Shown: positions 9,538-19,188 of the stretch, one piece after another | Numbering within the stretch: position 1 is the first letter of the stretch | How the letters are laid out: every line of letters begins with the position of its first letter | Assembly (NCBI RefSeq): GCF_003285005.1 | Contig: NZ_QMFA01000006.1 | Span: forward strand, 124,001 to 188,000 | DNA from: Paenibacillus sp. YN15 | Lineage (GTDB): Bacteria > Bacillota > Bacilli > Paenibacillales > NBRC-103111 | Direction: 5' to 3' | Length of the DNA: 64,000 nucleotides | Made by a program: the position numbers and the translations under genes | The notes under the pieces: model-generated | What the model was told of the DNA's origin: nothing | Seen by the model: only the letters and a program-made list of their open reading frames with translations | Database searches by the model: none

Positions 9538-10680
9538 ATGAGAAAACGCATCGCGGTGCTGGGCTCTACCGGCTCCATTGGCACACAGACATTGGATGTG
9601 ATCGCCCATGATCCCGACTCCTATCAGGTGGAGGCGCTGGCGGCCGGAAGCAATCTGACTTTGCTGCTTAAGCAGATCCACGCCTTCAAGCCCAAGCTGG
9701 TTTGTGTATCCAGCCGCCAGCTGGCGGAGGAAGTGGAAGCCGCGGCAGGCCCCGGCGTCAAGGTGGTTTACGGCGATGAAGGGCTGGTGGAGGCGGCGGC
9801 AGGGACGGAGGCCGAATTGGTGGTGACGGCAGTTGTGGGCAGCGTTGGGCTGAAGCCCACCTTGGCCGCCATCGATGCGGGCAAGAGCATCGGCTTGGCC
9901 AATAAAGAGACCCTTGTGTCCGCGGGGCATCTGGTTTGCGAGCTGGCCCGCAAGCGGGGCGTGTCCCTGCTGCCTATCGACAGCGAACATTCCGCCATCT
10001 TCCAATGTCTGAACGGGGAATCCCCTCGGGATATACATAAGCTGATCATTACCGCCTCCGGCGGCTCCTTCCGGGACCGTACCCGGGCCGAGCTGGCAGG
10101 GGTCACGGTGGAGGAAGCCTTGCGCCACCCTAACTGGTCCATGGGCGCCAAGATCACCATCGACTCGGCCACCATGGTCAATAAGGGGCTGGAGGTTATT
10201 GAAGCCCATTGGCTGTTCGGCATGGACTATGACCGGATTGAAGTGATCCTCCATCCGGAGAGCGTCATCCATTCCATGGTGGAGTTCCGGGACAGAAGCG
10301 TGATGGCGCAGCTGGGAAATCCGGATATGCGGGTGCCCATTCAATATGCCCTCACGTATCCCCAGCGGAAGCCGACGCCGGCCGAGCCCTTGCGGCTCGC
10401 GGAAATCGGCAGGCTGAATTTCCGCGCCATGGATATGGAGCGGTATCCTTGCCTGGCTATGGCGTATGAATGCGGAAGAGCCGGGGGTACGGCCCCCACT
10501 GTGTTCAGCGCCGCCAATGAAGCGGCGGTGGCTCTGTTTTTGCAGGGCAGGATTGAATTCCTGGAGATTGAGGACCGGATTGCCATGGCGCTGGACGCCC
10601 ACCGGACCGTGTCCCATCCGGAGCTGGAAGAGATTCTGCTGGCTGACAGGCAAGCGAGACAAATTGCTTCGGGCATCTGA
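9538..10680 (+). CDS. dxr: 1-deoxy-D-xylulose 5-phosphate reductoisomerase
   Basis: 380 residues from ATG 9538 (AAAGGACG upstream). Second enzyme of the MEP isoprenoid pathway, NADPH- and metal-dependent. N-terminal Rossmann motif [17 protein letters not shown] (residues 5-21), the NKETLVSAG motif, metal ligands in [12 protein letters not shown], and the flexible loop region [21 protein letters not shown] in parts. It supplies isoprenoid units for the neighbouring uppS product. Complete and of normal length. Confidence 0.97.
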   Translation: MRKRIAVLGSTGSIGTQTLDVIAHDPDSYQVEALAAGSNLTLLLKQIHAFKPKLVCVSSRQLAEEVEAAAGPGVKVVYGDEGLVEAAAGTEAELVVTAVVGSVGLKPTLAAIDAGKSIGLANKETLVSAGHLVCELARKRGVSLLPIDSEHSAIFQCLNGESPRDIHKLIITASGGSFRDRTRAELAGVTVEEALRHPNWSMGAKITIDSATMVNKGLEVIEAHWLFGMDYDRIEVILHPESVIHSMVEFRDRSVMAQLGNPDMRVPIQYALTYPQRKPTPAEPLRLAEIGRLNFRAMDMERYPCLAMAYECGRAGGTAPTVFSAANEAAVALFLQGRIEFLEIEDRIAMALDAHRTVSHPELEEILLADRQARQIASGI

Positions 10681-10744
10681 TTCATCCAAGTGAATAAGCC
10701 TCCCCCGAAACGGCATATGCTTAGGTATCAAAAGCGGGCTACCG

Positions 10745-10780
10745 GACCGGAAGGGCAGTCGGCTTGTATTGCCCTCGGTC
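10745..10780 (+). promoter_or_regulatory. Hairpin in the dxr-rseP gap
   Basis: GACCG and AGGGCA (10745-10757) pair with TGCCCT and CGGTC (10770-10780), loop of 12. No T-run follows, so it is more likely a leader or processing structure than a terminator. The rest of the 153-bp gap shows only a T-rich stretch and the AAGGGGGA ribosome site of rseP. Confidence 0.5.
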
Positions 10781-10833
10781 TTAATGGTACTCTTTATTTA
10801 AGGAGCTTGCTTTTACCAACTAAGGGGGAATCG

Positions 10834-12093
10834 ATGTTGTCCAATATACAAATCGGTCTTCAGATCGTGCTGATGTTCTTCGTGCTGGTTACCCTGCATG
10901 AGTGGGGGCATTTTTACTTCGCCAAACGGGCGGGGATTCTGGTCCGGGAATTTGCCATCGGCTTCGGGCCCAAGCTGTTTTCGTACAAAAAAGGCGAAAC
11001 CACCTATACGCTGCGGATTCTGCCCATTGGCGGCTACGTCCGTATGGCCGGGGAAGACCCGGAGATTGTACAGGCCAATCCCGGCCAAACCATCGGGGTG
11101 CGGCTGAAGGACGAGGTGGTCACCCATCTGTTCCTGGATCAGCTGGACCAGCGCTCCAACGTAATCCAGGGGGAAATTGAAAGCATTGACCTGGAGCGGG
11201 AGCTGTTTGTCCGGCTGCTCGTGGAAGGAGAGCCGGTGCGCTTCGCCGTTGCCGAGGATGCCGTGATGGTAGCCCGGGGCAAGGAAACCCAGATTGCGCC
11301 CTGGAACCGCCAGTTCGGCGGCAAAAGCGTGGGCAAACGGGCTTTGTCCATTTTTGCCGGTCCGGCCATGAACTTTATTCTGGCCTTTGTGCTGTTTCTG
11401 ATTGTGATGGTGATGAACGGCATGCCGACCAATGTGAAGCTGGGCAAAATTGAACCGGGCAAACCTGCGGCGGCAGCCGGTCTGATGCAGGGAGATATTG
11501 TGCTGGAGGTCAACCATACGCCCATCGGCAAGGATCAGAACCAGCTGTCCCAGCTGATCAAGAGCTCCAAGGATCAGCCCATGCTCTGGATTATTGAGCG
11601 CAACAAGGAGCAGATGCAGAAAACCGTCACTCCGGTGGACATCGACGGAACTGTCCGGGTGGGCGTGGAGCTTGGGTTTGACAAGCGCAATGTCAACCCT
11701 GTGGAGGCCATAACCGGCGCCTGGGACAATACGGTATTTATGACCAAGAATATTCTCTTGGGCTTCAAGCAAATGATTTTCGGCCAGTTCAAAATGGATG
11801 ATCTGGGCGGACCTGTGCGGATCGTGCAAATTTCCAGCGATTTCGCCCAGGCGGGCTTAAGCTCGATGATTTCGCTGACCGCCTTCCTGAGCATTAACCT
11901 GGGGATCTTCAACCTGCTGCCCATCCCCGCATTGGACGGCAGCCGCCTCTTGTTCTTAGGTATTGAGGCCGTCCGGGGCCGCCCGGTGGACCCCAGCCGG
12001 GAGAGCATGGTCCATTTTATCGGCTTCGCCATGCTGATGCTGCTGATGATTGCCGTGACGTACAACGATATTGTACGATTGATACAGGGATAA
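10834..12093 (+). CDS. rseP: Site-2 protease RseP/RasP
   Basis: 419 residues from ATG 10834 with AAGGGGGA 6 bp upstream; the frame is open further upstream but without a ribosome site. Intramembrane zinc metalloprotease that cleaves anti-sigma factors and signal peptide remnants. Zinc motif HEWGH at residues 22-26 in the first membrane helix, a central PDZ domain (about 185-265), and the third ligand motif NLLPIPALDGSRLLF near residue 365 in a membrane segment. Followed 20 bp later by proS. Confidence 0.96.
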   Translation: MLSNIQIGLQIVLMFFVLVTLHEWGHFYFAKRAGILVREFAIGFGPKLFSYKKGETTYTLRILPIGGYVRMAGEDPEIVQANPGQTIGVRLKDEVVTHLFLDQLDQRSNVIQGEIESIDLERELFVRLLVEGEPVRFAVAEDAVMVARGKETQIAPWNRQFGGKSVGKRALSIFAGPAMNFILAFVLFLIVMVMNGMPTNVKLGKIEPGKPAAAAGLMQGDIVLEVNHTPIGKDQNQLSQLIKSSKDQPMLWIIERNKEQMQKTVTPVDIDGTVRVGVELGFDKRNVNPVEAITGAWDNTVFMTKNILLGFKQMIFGQFKMDDLGGPVRIVQISSDFAQAGLSSMISLTAFLSINLGIFNLLPIPALDGSRLLFLGIEAVRGRPVDPSRESMVHFIGFAMLMLLMIAVTYNDIVRLIQG

Positions 12094-12113
12094 AATTGGA
12101 GGGTTTTTAGCAC

Positions 12114-13562
12114 ATGTCCAAGGAAAAGCAGTTTGTCAAGGAGATCACTCCCCAAAGCGAGGATTTCTCCCGCTGGTATATCGATGTGATCAAAAAGGCC
12201 GATCTCATGAGCTATGCGCCGGTTCGGGGCTGCATTGTGTTCAAGCCGGAGAGCTATGAAATCTGGGAGAACATTCAGAAGGAGATGGACAGCCGCTTTA
12301 AGGAAACCGGCCACCGCAACGCCTATTTCCCGCTGTTTATCCCGGAGAGCTTCTTCCAGAAGGAGAAGGAGCATGTGGAGGGCTTCAATCCGGAGCTGCC
12401 CTGGGTGACGGAAGCGGCGGGGGAGAAGCTGGAGGAGCGTCTCGCCGTCCGGCCCACCTCCGAAACCATGTTCGGCCATATGTACTCGGAATGGATCAAT
12501 TCCTACCGCGATCTGCCGCTGCTTATCAACCAATGGGCCAATGTGGTCCGTTGGGAGAAGCGGACCCAGCCGTTCCTGCGCACCAGCGAATTCCTGTGGC
12601 AGGAGGGCCACACCGCCCACGAGGACGAGGCGGATGCCCGCCGCGAAACCATGCAGATGCTGGAAATTTACCGCGACTTCGCCGAAAATTTCCTGGCCAT
12701 GCCGGTAATCACCGGACAGAAAACGCCTTCGGAGAAGTTTGCCGGAGCAGTGGACACCTACTCCATCGAAGCCATGATGAAGGACGGCAAAGCGGTGCAG
12801 GCGGGAACCTCCCACTATCTGGGCACCAACTTCGCCGTTGCCTTCGACATCAAGTATCTGGACCGGGAAAACCAGCATCAATTCTGCCACACCACCTCCT
12901 GGGGCACAAGCACCCGTCTCATCGGCGCGCTGATTATGGTCCACGGCGATGACAGAGGCTTGGTGCTGCCCCCCAAGGTGGCCCCGACTCAGGTCATCAT
13001 GATTCCCATCGGGCCGCCCAAAACCAGAGAGCCTGTTATCGCCAAGGTCAACGAGCTGTATGCGGAGCTGAAGAAGGCCGGCGTGCGGGTGAAGGTGGAT
13101 GACCGCGAGGGTCAAAGCCCCGGCTGGAAGTTCAACGAATATGAAATGCGCGGCGTGCCTATCCGCGTGGAGCTGGGCCCCCGTGATCTGGAAGCCGGCC
13201 AAATGGTGCTGGTATCCCGGGTCAGCGGCGAGAAGAAGGTGATCCGCCAGGAGGACTTCGTATCGGAGGTACAAGCCATGCTGGAGGAGATTCACACCTC
13301 CATGCTGGAGAAGGCCCGCCAGTTCCGGGACGAGCATATGACCGATGTGGACACCATGGATGAGTTTAAGGCCTTCCTGGACGAGAAGCGCGGCTTTGCC
13401 TATGCGGGCTGGTGCGGATCGGCCGACTGCGAGGCCAAGGTGAAGGAAGAGACCGGCGCAACCAGCCGGAATATTCCGTTCCAGCCGCCCGTCACCAAAA
13501 CCACCTGCATCTGCTGCGGCAAGGAGGCCAAGCATACGGTGGTCTTCGGCCGGGCGTATTAA
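12114..13562 (+). CDS. proS: Prolyl-tRNA synthetase, short archaeal/eukaryotic-type
   Basis: 482 residues. Class II aminoacyl-tRNA synthetase charging tRNA-Pro. The sequence opens KEITPQSEDFSRWYIDVIKK, has the class II core motifs (RPTSETMFGHMYSEWI, RTSEFLWQEGHTAHE, HTTSWGTSTRLIGALIM), an anticodon-binding domain and the C-terminal extension with paired cysteines (WCGSADCEAKVKEETG, TCICCGKEAKH) ending in the tyrosine AY, all hallmarks of the archaeal/eukaryotic type. The 180-residue editing insertion of the long bacterial type is absent. It nevertheless occupies the rseP-proS-polC position of the bacterial-type gene in B. subtilis. Confidence 0.95.
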   Translation: MSKEKQFVKEITPQSEDFSRWYIDVIKKADLMSYAPVRGCIVFKPESYEIWENIQKEMDSRFKETGHRNAYFPLFIPESFFQKEKEHVEGFNPELPWVTEAAGEKLEERLAVRPTSETMFGHMYSEWINSYRDLPLLINQWANVVRWEKRTQPFLRTSEFLWQEGHTAHEDEADARRETMQMLEIYRDFAENFLAMPVITGQKTPSEKFAGAVDTYSIEAMMKDGKAVQAGTSHYLGTNFAVAFDIKYLDRENQHQFCHTTSWGTSTRLIGALIMVHGDDRGLVLPPKVAPTQVIMIPIGPPKTREPVIAKVNELYAELKKAGVRVKVDDREGQSPGWKFNEYEMRGVPIRVELGPRDLEAGQMVLVSRVSGEKKVIRQEDFVSEVQAMLEEIHTSMLEKARQFRDEHMTDVDTMDEFKAFLDEKRGFAYAGWCGSADCEAKVKEETGATSRNIPFQPPVTKTTCICCGKEAKHTVVFGRAY

Positions 13563-13600
13563 AATGAAGCCGGCCGTTTAGGCGGTCCGGCTGGAATGAA

Positions 13601-13640
13601 GGGCGTTTACGGGAGGTTTTCCTGCTAAACGCCCTTTTTT
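13601..13640 (+). terminator. Intrinsic terminator of the rpsB-proS region
   Basis: GGGCGTTTA (13601-13609) pairs with TAAACGCCC (13626-13634), followed by six T. A second, weaker GC hairpin lies just upstream (13569-13593, CCGGCC/GGTCCGG). Confidence 0.85.
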
Positions 13641-13687
13641 GCTGTCCGGCATGGATGATGCCGGGAGGCGTGCAGGTTCGGAGAGCT

Positions 13688-13888
13688 AAGCGGACACAGA
13701 ATCCGTTATTAGGCGGAAAAACGGCGTTTTTTCATTTGAGCGGACACAGAATCCGCTATGTGCTGAAAAAGAGCAGGATTGGGAGGTTTGCAGAGAAATA
13801 GCGTATCGTCTGTCCGCGAAATCATCAGAAGCCCGTTTTTCAGCAAAATAACGGATTCTCAGTCCGGATAGCCGGATAGCCGGATAGT
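13688..13888. repeat. Nested palindromic intergenic repeat module
   Basis: This fills most of the 464-bp proS-polC gap. Two direct copies of GCGGACACAGAATCCG(T/C)TAT (from 13689 and 13740) are followed by two inverted copies (about 13798-13822 and 13845-13870), giving a forward-forward-inverse-inverse layout able to fold into a long cruciform. The end carries three tandem CCGGATAG units (about 13864-13887). A related copy of the core lies at 53620-53640. No coding potential seen. Confidence 0.6.
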
Positions 13889-13930
13889 CTGATGGCTGGA
13901 TGGCAACAGCGCAATTGCTTCCAAAAGGTC

Positions 13931-13960
13931 TTGACGAACCTTGTCCCTTCCCCCCACAAT
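13931..13960 (+). promoter_or_regulatory. Possible polC promoter
   Basis: TTGACG (13931-13936), 18 bp spacer, CACAAT (13955-13960). The -10 matches four of six consensus positions, so this is tentative; it is the best sigma-A-like pair in the gap. Confidence 0.4.
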
Positions 13961-14026
13961 AGAAGGTGCGGCATTTATGTCTGTGACCGGCAAGAACGGA
14001 AGATTGAAAGATACGGAGGTGTCCCC

Positions 14027-17000
14027 ATGAGTAACCCTGCGGAGAAGAGGAAACGGTTTGAGCTGCTGCTTGGGCAGGCTCAGGTTCCCGCAGACGTGGC
14101 GGAAGCATATTTTTCGGATGGGTACATCGATATGGTGGAAGTCAGCCGCTCCAACCGGGAGTGGCATTTTCATCTGGTGAATGCGGTTTTGGTGCCGCGG
14201 GATATTTACCGGAGCTTCGTCAAATTAATCCGGGACCAGTTCCGCCATATTGCAGAGATCAAGCTGACCTTCCACTATACAAATGCGGTAACGCCGGAAG
14301 CGTTGGCGGAGGAATACTGGAGCCTGTTTGTGGAGTGGGCCCAGCGGGAATCGGCCTCCATCAACGGCTGGCTGGCCAAGGCCAGGATGGAAGCCAGCGG
14401 TACGGTGCTGACCGTGACCCTTCTGGACCAAATCGGGCTGGAGCTGGCCAAAAAGAAGCAGGTAGACGCTCTGGTCCGCCAGTTCTATGAGCGGTATTTC
14501 TCCGGAACCTATCAGGTGAAGCTGAAGGTGACCGAATCCCGGCAGGAAAAAGAGGAAATCTACGACCAGTTCGCCCGCCAGGTATCCGAGGAAGGCAAAA
14601 GCGTCACCCAGGAGATTCTTACCTCCATTGTCCGGGAGGAAGAGGCTTCCAAGGGCTCGGATGCGGATCTCAAGCTGATGGTAGGCTACGATATCCGCGA
14701 GGACGCCGTTCCCCTGCAGCAGATTACCGAGGAGGAGAAGAAGGTCGCTATCCAGGGCATGGTCTTCGGTCTGGAGTCCAAGGAATTAAAAACGGGCACG
14801 GTGCTGTTCTCCTTCAATATCACCGACTTTACCAGCTCCTTGTCCATCAAGGCCTTCGCCAAAACCAAGGAAGACGTGAAGATTTACAGCCTCATCGCCA
14901 ACGGCAAATGGCTGAAGCTGCGGGGCAAGGTGGAATATGACCGGTTCCAGAATCCCCCCGAGCTGATGATGGTGCCCCAGGATGTCAATGAGGTGGTGCC
15001 TCCGGCGGAGCGCAAGGACAATGCCCCCGAGAAGCGGGTGGAATTCCATCTTCATTCCAATATGAGCGCCATGGACGGCCTGACTCCTGTGGATGAATAT
15101 ATCAAGACGGCTGCCAAATGGGGCCACAAGGCTATTGCCATTACCGACCACAGCGTGGTCCAATCCTATCCCGATGCCAATAAAGCGGCCAAAAAGCACG
15201 GCATCAAGGTGCTGTACGGCATGGAAGCCAATGTGGTCAACGACAGTGTGGCCATTGTGCTGAATCCGGAGGAGCGCCCGCTGAAGGAAGCGGAGTATGT
15301 GGTCTTCGATATCGAGACCACGGGCTTGTCCGTTATCAATAACAAGATTATCGAGCTGGCCGGGGTCAAAATGCGGGATGAAAAGGTCATCGACCGGTTT
15401 GCCACCTTTGTGAATCCCCATGAGCGCATCCCCTACAATATCCAGCAGCTGACCAATATCAACGACGATATGGTCCGGGATGCTCCTGAGCTGGTTGATG
15501 TATTGCCCAAATTCCGGGAGTTTGTGGGAGATGCCGTATTGGTAGCCCATAACGCCCGGTTCGATATCGGCTTTATCCAGGCTAACCTGAAATCCCTGGG
15601 CCAGCCGCCTATGGACAATCCGGTGCTGGATACTCTGGAAATGGCCCGGCTGCTTCTGCCCAACCTGAAGAACCACCGGCTGAATACCCTGTCCGACCGG
15701 TTCAAGGTTTCCTTGGAGAACCATCACCGCGCCGTGGACGATGCCGAGGCTCTGGGATATGTGCTGTTCCATCTGATCAAGGAAGCGGAGAACCGGCGCA
15801 TAACTGGTTTGGCCGAGCTGAATGATTATGTAGGCAAGGATTTGTCCAATCAGCGTCCGTTTCATTGCTGCATCTATGCCAAAACCCAAGCGGGAAAGAA
15901 GAATCTGTACAAGCTGGTTTCCCTCTCCCACACGAAATACTACAACCGGGTGCCCTGCATCCCCAAAAGTGTGCTGACGGAATACAGAGAAGGGCTTCTG
16001 GTGATTTCCGGCTGCGAGAAGGGCGAGTTTTTCGAGACGGTGCTGAATAAGTCGGTGGAGGAAGCCGAGAACGTCGCCATGTTTTATGATGTCTTGGAAA
16101 TTCAACCGCCCGAGGTGAATATGCATCTGGTGGAAAAAGGGCTCGTCGGCAGCCGCGAGGATCTGGAGTCGGCGGTCCGGCGGATTGTGGAGATCGGGCG
16201 CAAGCTGGGCAAGCCGGTGATCGCCACCGGCAATGTCCATTACCTCCATCCCCGGGACAAAATCTGCCGGGATATCACCATCCACGGCATTACCGGGTTC
16301 AGTCCGCTGAAGGATCAGCGCAAGCCGGATGTGCATCTGCGCACCACTGAGGAGATGCTGCGGGAATTCGCCTTTTTGGGCGAGGAAACGGCCCATAAGG
16401 TGGTAGTGGAGAATACCTCCGCATTGGCGGACGAGTTTGAGGAAATCAAGCTGTTCCCCAAAAGCGGCGGCCCTACGGACAACGGTCTGTTTTCCCCTAT
16501 CATCGAAGGGTCGGAGGAGGAAATCCGCACCAAGTGTTATGACACCGCCAAGAACATGTACGGCGAGCCGGTTCCGGAGATTGTCACCGCCCGGCTGGAG
16601 AAGGAATTGAAGCCGATTATCGGCTACGGCTTCTCCGCCAACTATCTGATATCCGAGCGCCTGGTGAAAAAATCCAACTCGGACGGCTATCTGGTAGGCT
16701 CCCGGGGCTCCGTAGGCTCCTCCTTCGTGGCTACGGCGCTGGGCATCTCCGAGGTTAATCCGCTGCCGCCCCATTATATGTGCCCGGCCTGCAAATACAG
16801 CGAGTGGTTTACGGACGGCAGCATACCGTCGGGCTTCGACCTGCCCAACAAGGATTGTCCCCAATGCGGCGGTCCGCTGAAGGGCGAGGGCCAGGACATT
16901 CCCTTTGAAACCTTCCTGGGCTTCAAGGGGGACAAGGTTCCCGATATTGACTTGAACTTCTCCGGCGATTACCAGCCGGTGGCCCATAACTACACCAAGG

Positions 17001-18367
17001 TGCTGTTCGGCGAGAAAAATGTATTCCGCGCCGGCACCATCGGCACGGTTGCCGAAAAAACCGCCTTCGGCTTCGTCAAAAAGTACGAGGAGGAGAAGGG
17101 CAACACCTGGCGGCTGGCGGAAATCAACCGTCTGGCGGCTGGCTGCACCGGCGTCAAACGAAGCACTGGCCAGCATCCCGGCGGCATCGTGGTTGTGCCC
17201 GACTATATTGATGTGGAGGATGTTACGCCGGTGCAGTACCCGGCGGATGACACCAGCGCCGATTGGCAAACCACCCACTTCGATTACCACGCCTTTGAGG
17301 AAAACCTCCTCAAGCTGGATATTCTGGGACACGATGATCCGACCATGATGCGGATGCTCCAGGATTTGACGGGAATTGATCCCACCACCATTCCCATGAA
17401 CGACCCCAAGGTTATGAGCATGTTCAACTCGGTGGAGGCGTTGGGGGTTACTCCGGCGCAAATCCGCTCCACAGTGGCCACCTATGGCGTACCCGAAATG
17501 GGCACCAAGTTCGTGCGCCAGATGCTGGAGGAGTCGCAGCCGTCCACCTTTGCCGACTTGCTGCAGATTTCCGGTCTGTCCCACGGAACAGGGGTTTGGC
17601 TGGGCAATGCCCAGGAATTGATCAAAAACGGCACCTGCACCATCAAAACGGTTATCGGCTGCCGGGACGACATTATGCTCTATCTCATTTATAAAGCGGG
17701 CATGGATGCCGGGCTGGCCTTTAAAATCACCGAAAGCGTACGGAAGGGCCGGGGCTTAAGCGACGAGTGGAAGGAAGAAATGAAGAAGTGCAATGTGCCT
17801 GCCTGGTACATAGACTCCTGCGAGAAAATCCAGTACATGTTCCCGAAGGCGCATGCCTCGGCGTATGTTATTTCCGCGGTGCGGACGGCCTATTTCAAGC
17901 TGTATCATCCCATTGAATTTTATGCCACCTACTTTACGGTCCGGGCGGAATCCTTCGAGGTGGAGCTGTTCTGCCAAGGCTATGATGCTATCTTAAGCAA
18001 GCTCCTGGAGATCGAGGGCAAGGGCTTCCAGGCCACCCCCAAGGAAAAGGCGATGATTTCCATCCTGGAAATGGCCCTGGAAATGACAGCCCGCGGCTTC
18101 GGCTTCAAGCCGGTGGATCTTTACCGCTCCCACGCTACCAAGTTCCTGGTGGACGGGGACAAGCTGCTGTTCCCCTTCTCCGCGGTGGACGGCATCGGCG
18201 AGAATGCCGCCAAGCAGATTGCCGCGGCCAAGGAAGAGGGAGGGGAGTTCCTCTCCATCGAGGACTTCCAGCAGCGCAGCCGCGCCACCAAGACGATTGT
18301 GGAGCTGATGCGGACCATGGGCTGCTTCCGGGGGCTGCCGGATTCCAACCAGCTTTCCCTGTTTTAA
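14027..18367 (+). CDS. polC: DNA polymerase III alpha subunit, Gram-positive type PolC
   Basis: 1446 residues from ATG 14027 with ACGGAGG upstream. Main replicative polymerase of low-GC Gram-positive bacteria. Order: N-terminal domain, OB fold (about 220-320), PHP domain (from about 340, VEFHLHSNMSAMDGLTP), inserted DnaQ-like 3'-5' exonuclease with ExoI DIETTGL (Asp428, Glu430) and ExoIII HRAVDDAEALGY, rest of PHP, palm with the catalytic PDIDLNFSG motif, a zinc-finger-like CPAC...CPQCG just before it, fingers, and C-terminal HhH/duplex binding. Proofreading residues look intact. Monocistronic, between repeat-rich gaps. Confidence 0.98.
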   Translation: MSNPAEKRKRFELLLGQAQVPADVAEAYFSDGYIDMVEVSRSNREWHFHLVNAVLVPRDIYRSFVKLIRDQFRHIAEIKLTFHYTNAVTPEALAEEYWSLFVEWAQRESASINGWLAKARMEASGTVLTVTLLDQIGLELAKKKQVDALVRQFYERYFSGTYQVKLKVTESRQEKEEIYDQFARQVSEEGKSVTQEILTSIVREEEASKGSDADLKLMVGYDIREDAVPLQQITEEEKKVAIQGMVFGLESKELKTGTVLFSFNITDFTSSLSIKAFAKTKEDVKIYSLIANGKWLKLRGKVEYDRFQNPPELMMVPQDVNEVVPPAERKDNAPEKRVEFHLHSNMSAMDGLTPVDEYIKTAAKWGHKAIAITDHSVVQSYPDANKAAKKHGIKVLYGMEANVVNDSVAIVLNPEERPLKEAEYVVFDIETTGLSVINNKIIELAGVKMRDEKVIDRFATFVNPHERIPYNIQQLTNINDDMVRDAPELVDVLPKFREFVGDAVLVAHNARFDIGFIQANLKSLGQPPMDNPVLDTLEMARLLLPNLKNHRLNTLSDRFKVSLENHHRAVDDAEALGYVLFHLIKEAENRRITGLAELNDYVGKDLSNQRPFHCCIYAKTQAGKKNLYKLVSLSHTKYYNRVPCIPKSVLTEYREGLLVISGCEKGEFFETVLNKSVEEAENVAMFYDVLEIQPPEVNMHLVEKGLVGSREDLESAVRRIVEIGRKLGKPVIATGNVHYLHPRDKICRDITIHGITGFSPLKDQRKPDVHLRTTEEMLREFAFLGEETAHKVVVENTSALADEFEEIKLFPKSGGPTDNGLFSPIIEGSEEEIRTKCYDTAKNMYGEPVPEIVTARLEKELKPIIGYGFSANYLISERLVKKSNSDGYLVGSRGSVGSSFVATALGISEVNPLPPHYMCPACKYSEWFTDGSIPSGFDLPNKDCPQCGGPLKGEGQDIPFETFLGFKGDKVPDIDLNFSGDYQPVAHNYTKVLFGEKNVFRAGTIGTVAEKTAFGFVKKYEEEKGNTWRLAEINRLAAGCTGVKRSTGQHPGGIVVVPDYIDVEDVTPVQYPADDTSADWQTTHFDYHAFEENLLKLDILGHDDPTMMRMLQDLTGIDPTTIPMNDPKVMSMFNSVEALGVTPAQIRSTVATYGVPEMGTKFVRQMLEESQPSTFADLLQISGLSHGTGVWLGNAQELIKNGTCTIKTVIGCRDDIMLYLIYKAGMDAGLAFKITESVRKGRGLSDEWKEEMKKCNVPAWYIDSCEKIQYMFPKAHASAYVISAVRTAYFKLYHPIEFYATYFTVRAESFEVELFCQGYDAILSKLLEIEGKGFQATPKEKAMISILEMALEMTARGFGFKPVDLYRSHATKFLVDGDKLLFPFSAVDGIGENAAKQIAAAKEEGGEFLSIEDFQQRSRATKTIVELMRTMGCFRGLPDSNQLSLF

Positions 18368-18461
18368 AATGAAGTCAGGGCTGCTTGGAGAGGAATCTTT
18401 CATTAAAGCCAAATAATCCGGGGGCTGCCCCGCTCCTTGGCCCGCAGTTCCATGGTTTCTA

Positions 18462-18491
18462 TTGTAAATAATGCAACATCTGTGCTATACT
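18462..18491 (+). promoter_or_regulatory. Vegetative promoter of the rimP-nusA-infB operon
   Basis: TTGTAA (18462-18467), 18 bp, TATACT (18486-18491) with TGC before it (extended -10). The 94 bases between polC and this promoter (18368-18461) show no terminator with a T-run and no gene. Confidence 0.7.
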
Positions 18492-18499
18492 TCTATAGG

Positions 18500-18600
18500 T
18501 GATGTTGGATACTGCACGACGGTCGAGAGTGGGGAAACCCACTCTTTGCTCTTTGAATAGGGGCTTTTCCGTGAAAAAACAGGCTTTTACGCCCTTTTTC
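18500..18600 (+). promoter_or_regulatory. Structured 5' leader of rimP-nusA operon
   Basis: Contains AGAGTGGG (18526-18533) paired with CCCACTCT (18538-18545) across a GAAA tetraloop, then GCTCT (18548-18552) paired with GGGGC (18560-18564), all enclosed by ACGG (18519-18522) and CCGT (18569-18572) with a TTTT bulge before CCGT. The downstream half closely matches the rpsB leader (4834-4862). About 180 nt of 5' UTR precede rimP. Regulatory RNA is likely; ligand unknown. Confidence 0.55.
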
Positions 18601-18681
18601 AGCGGGAATTGTTAGCTCCGGGAGCAGGGATTGCAGAGGAACAATAAGCAGAAATAACCGCGTATGAGGGGGCATTGTGTT

Positions 18682-19140
18682 TTGAGCTTGCAGATAAAAT
18701 CGGCAGTTGAGAGCATGGTCAAGCCGTTTCTCGACGAAAACGGTTTTGAACTGGTCGACATTGAATACGTGAAGGAGGGAAGCAACTGGTTCCTCCGGGT
18801 TTACGTGGACAAGGACGGGGGCATCGACATCGACGATTGCGGCAGGGTCAGCGAATACTTAAGCGAGAAGCTGGATGAGAATGATCCCATTCCCGGCGCC
18901 TATTTCCTGGAGGTTTCCTCTCCCGGCGCGGAGCGGCCGCTGAAGAAGCCGGCGGATTTCGTGAAGGCGGTGGGCAAGCATGTTTTTGTCACCACCTATG
19001 AGCCGGTGGACGGACTGAAGGAATTTGAAGGAATGCTGGAAGCCTATGACGAGACGGGCCTGAAGATCAGAATGGGCAAGAAGAGCCATGAAATTCCTTC
19101 CGCAAAGTTGGCCAGCGCGCGTTTGGCCATCGTGTTTTAA
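18682..19140 (+). CDS. rimP: Ribosome maturation factor RimP
   Basis: 152 residues from TTG 18682, chosen over ATG 18664 because GAGGGGG lies between them with suitable spacing. RimP assists 30S subunit maturation (S12 incorporation). N-terminal alpha/beta domain with the motif [20 protein letters not shown] and the acidic [11 protein letters not shown] segment, then the [15 protein letters not shown] signature and an SH3-like C-terminal domain. First gene of a conserved rimP-nusA-rnpM-rplGA-infB-rbfA cluster. Confidence 0.95.
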   Translation: MSLQIKSAVESMVKPFLDENGFELVDIEYVKEGSNWFLRVYVDKDGGIDIDDCGRVSEYLSEKLDENDPIPGAYFLEVSSPGAERPLKKPADFVKAVGKHVFVTTYEPVDGLKEFEGMLEAYDETGLKIRMGKKSHEIPSAKLASARLAIVF

Positions 19141-19188
19141 CAGATAAACCTTGAACGGTTGCACATTGAAAGGAGGAATTCCATTCCC

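Noticed and set aside
12094-12113. Possible T-box before proS
   Set aside because: Only 20 bp separate rseP and proS; there is no room for a T-box.
14786-17584. A 932-codon open frame on the minus strand, antisense to polC
   Set aside because: It is the mirror of strongly biased codon use in polC; no ribosome site, no recognisable family, His/Gly/Leu-rich low-quality composition. The same applies to long minus-strand frames opposite infB, nusA, pnp, dxr, proS and spoIIIE.
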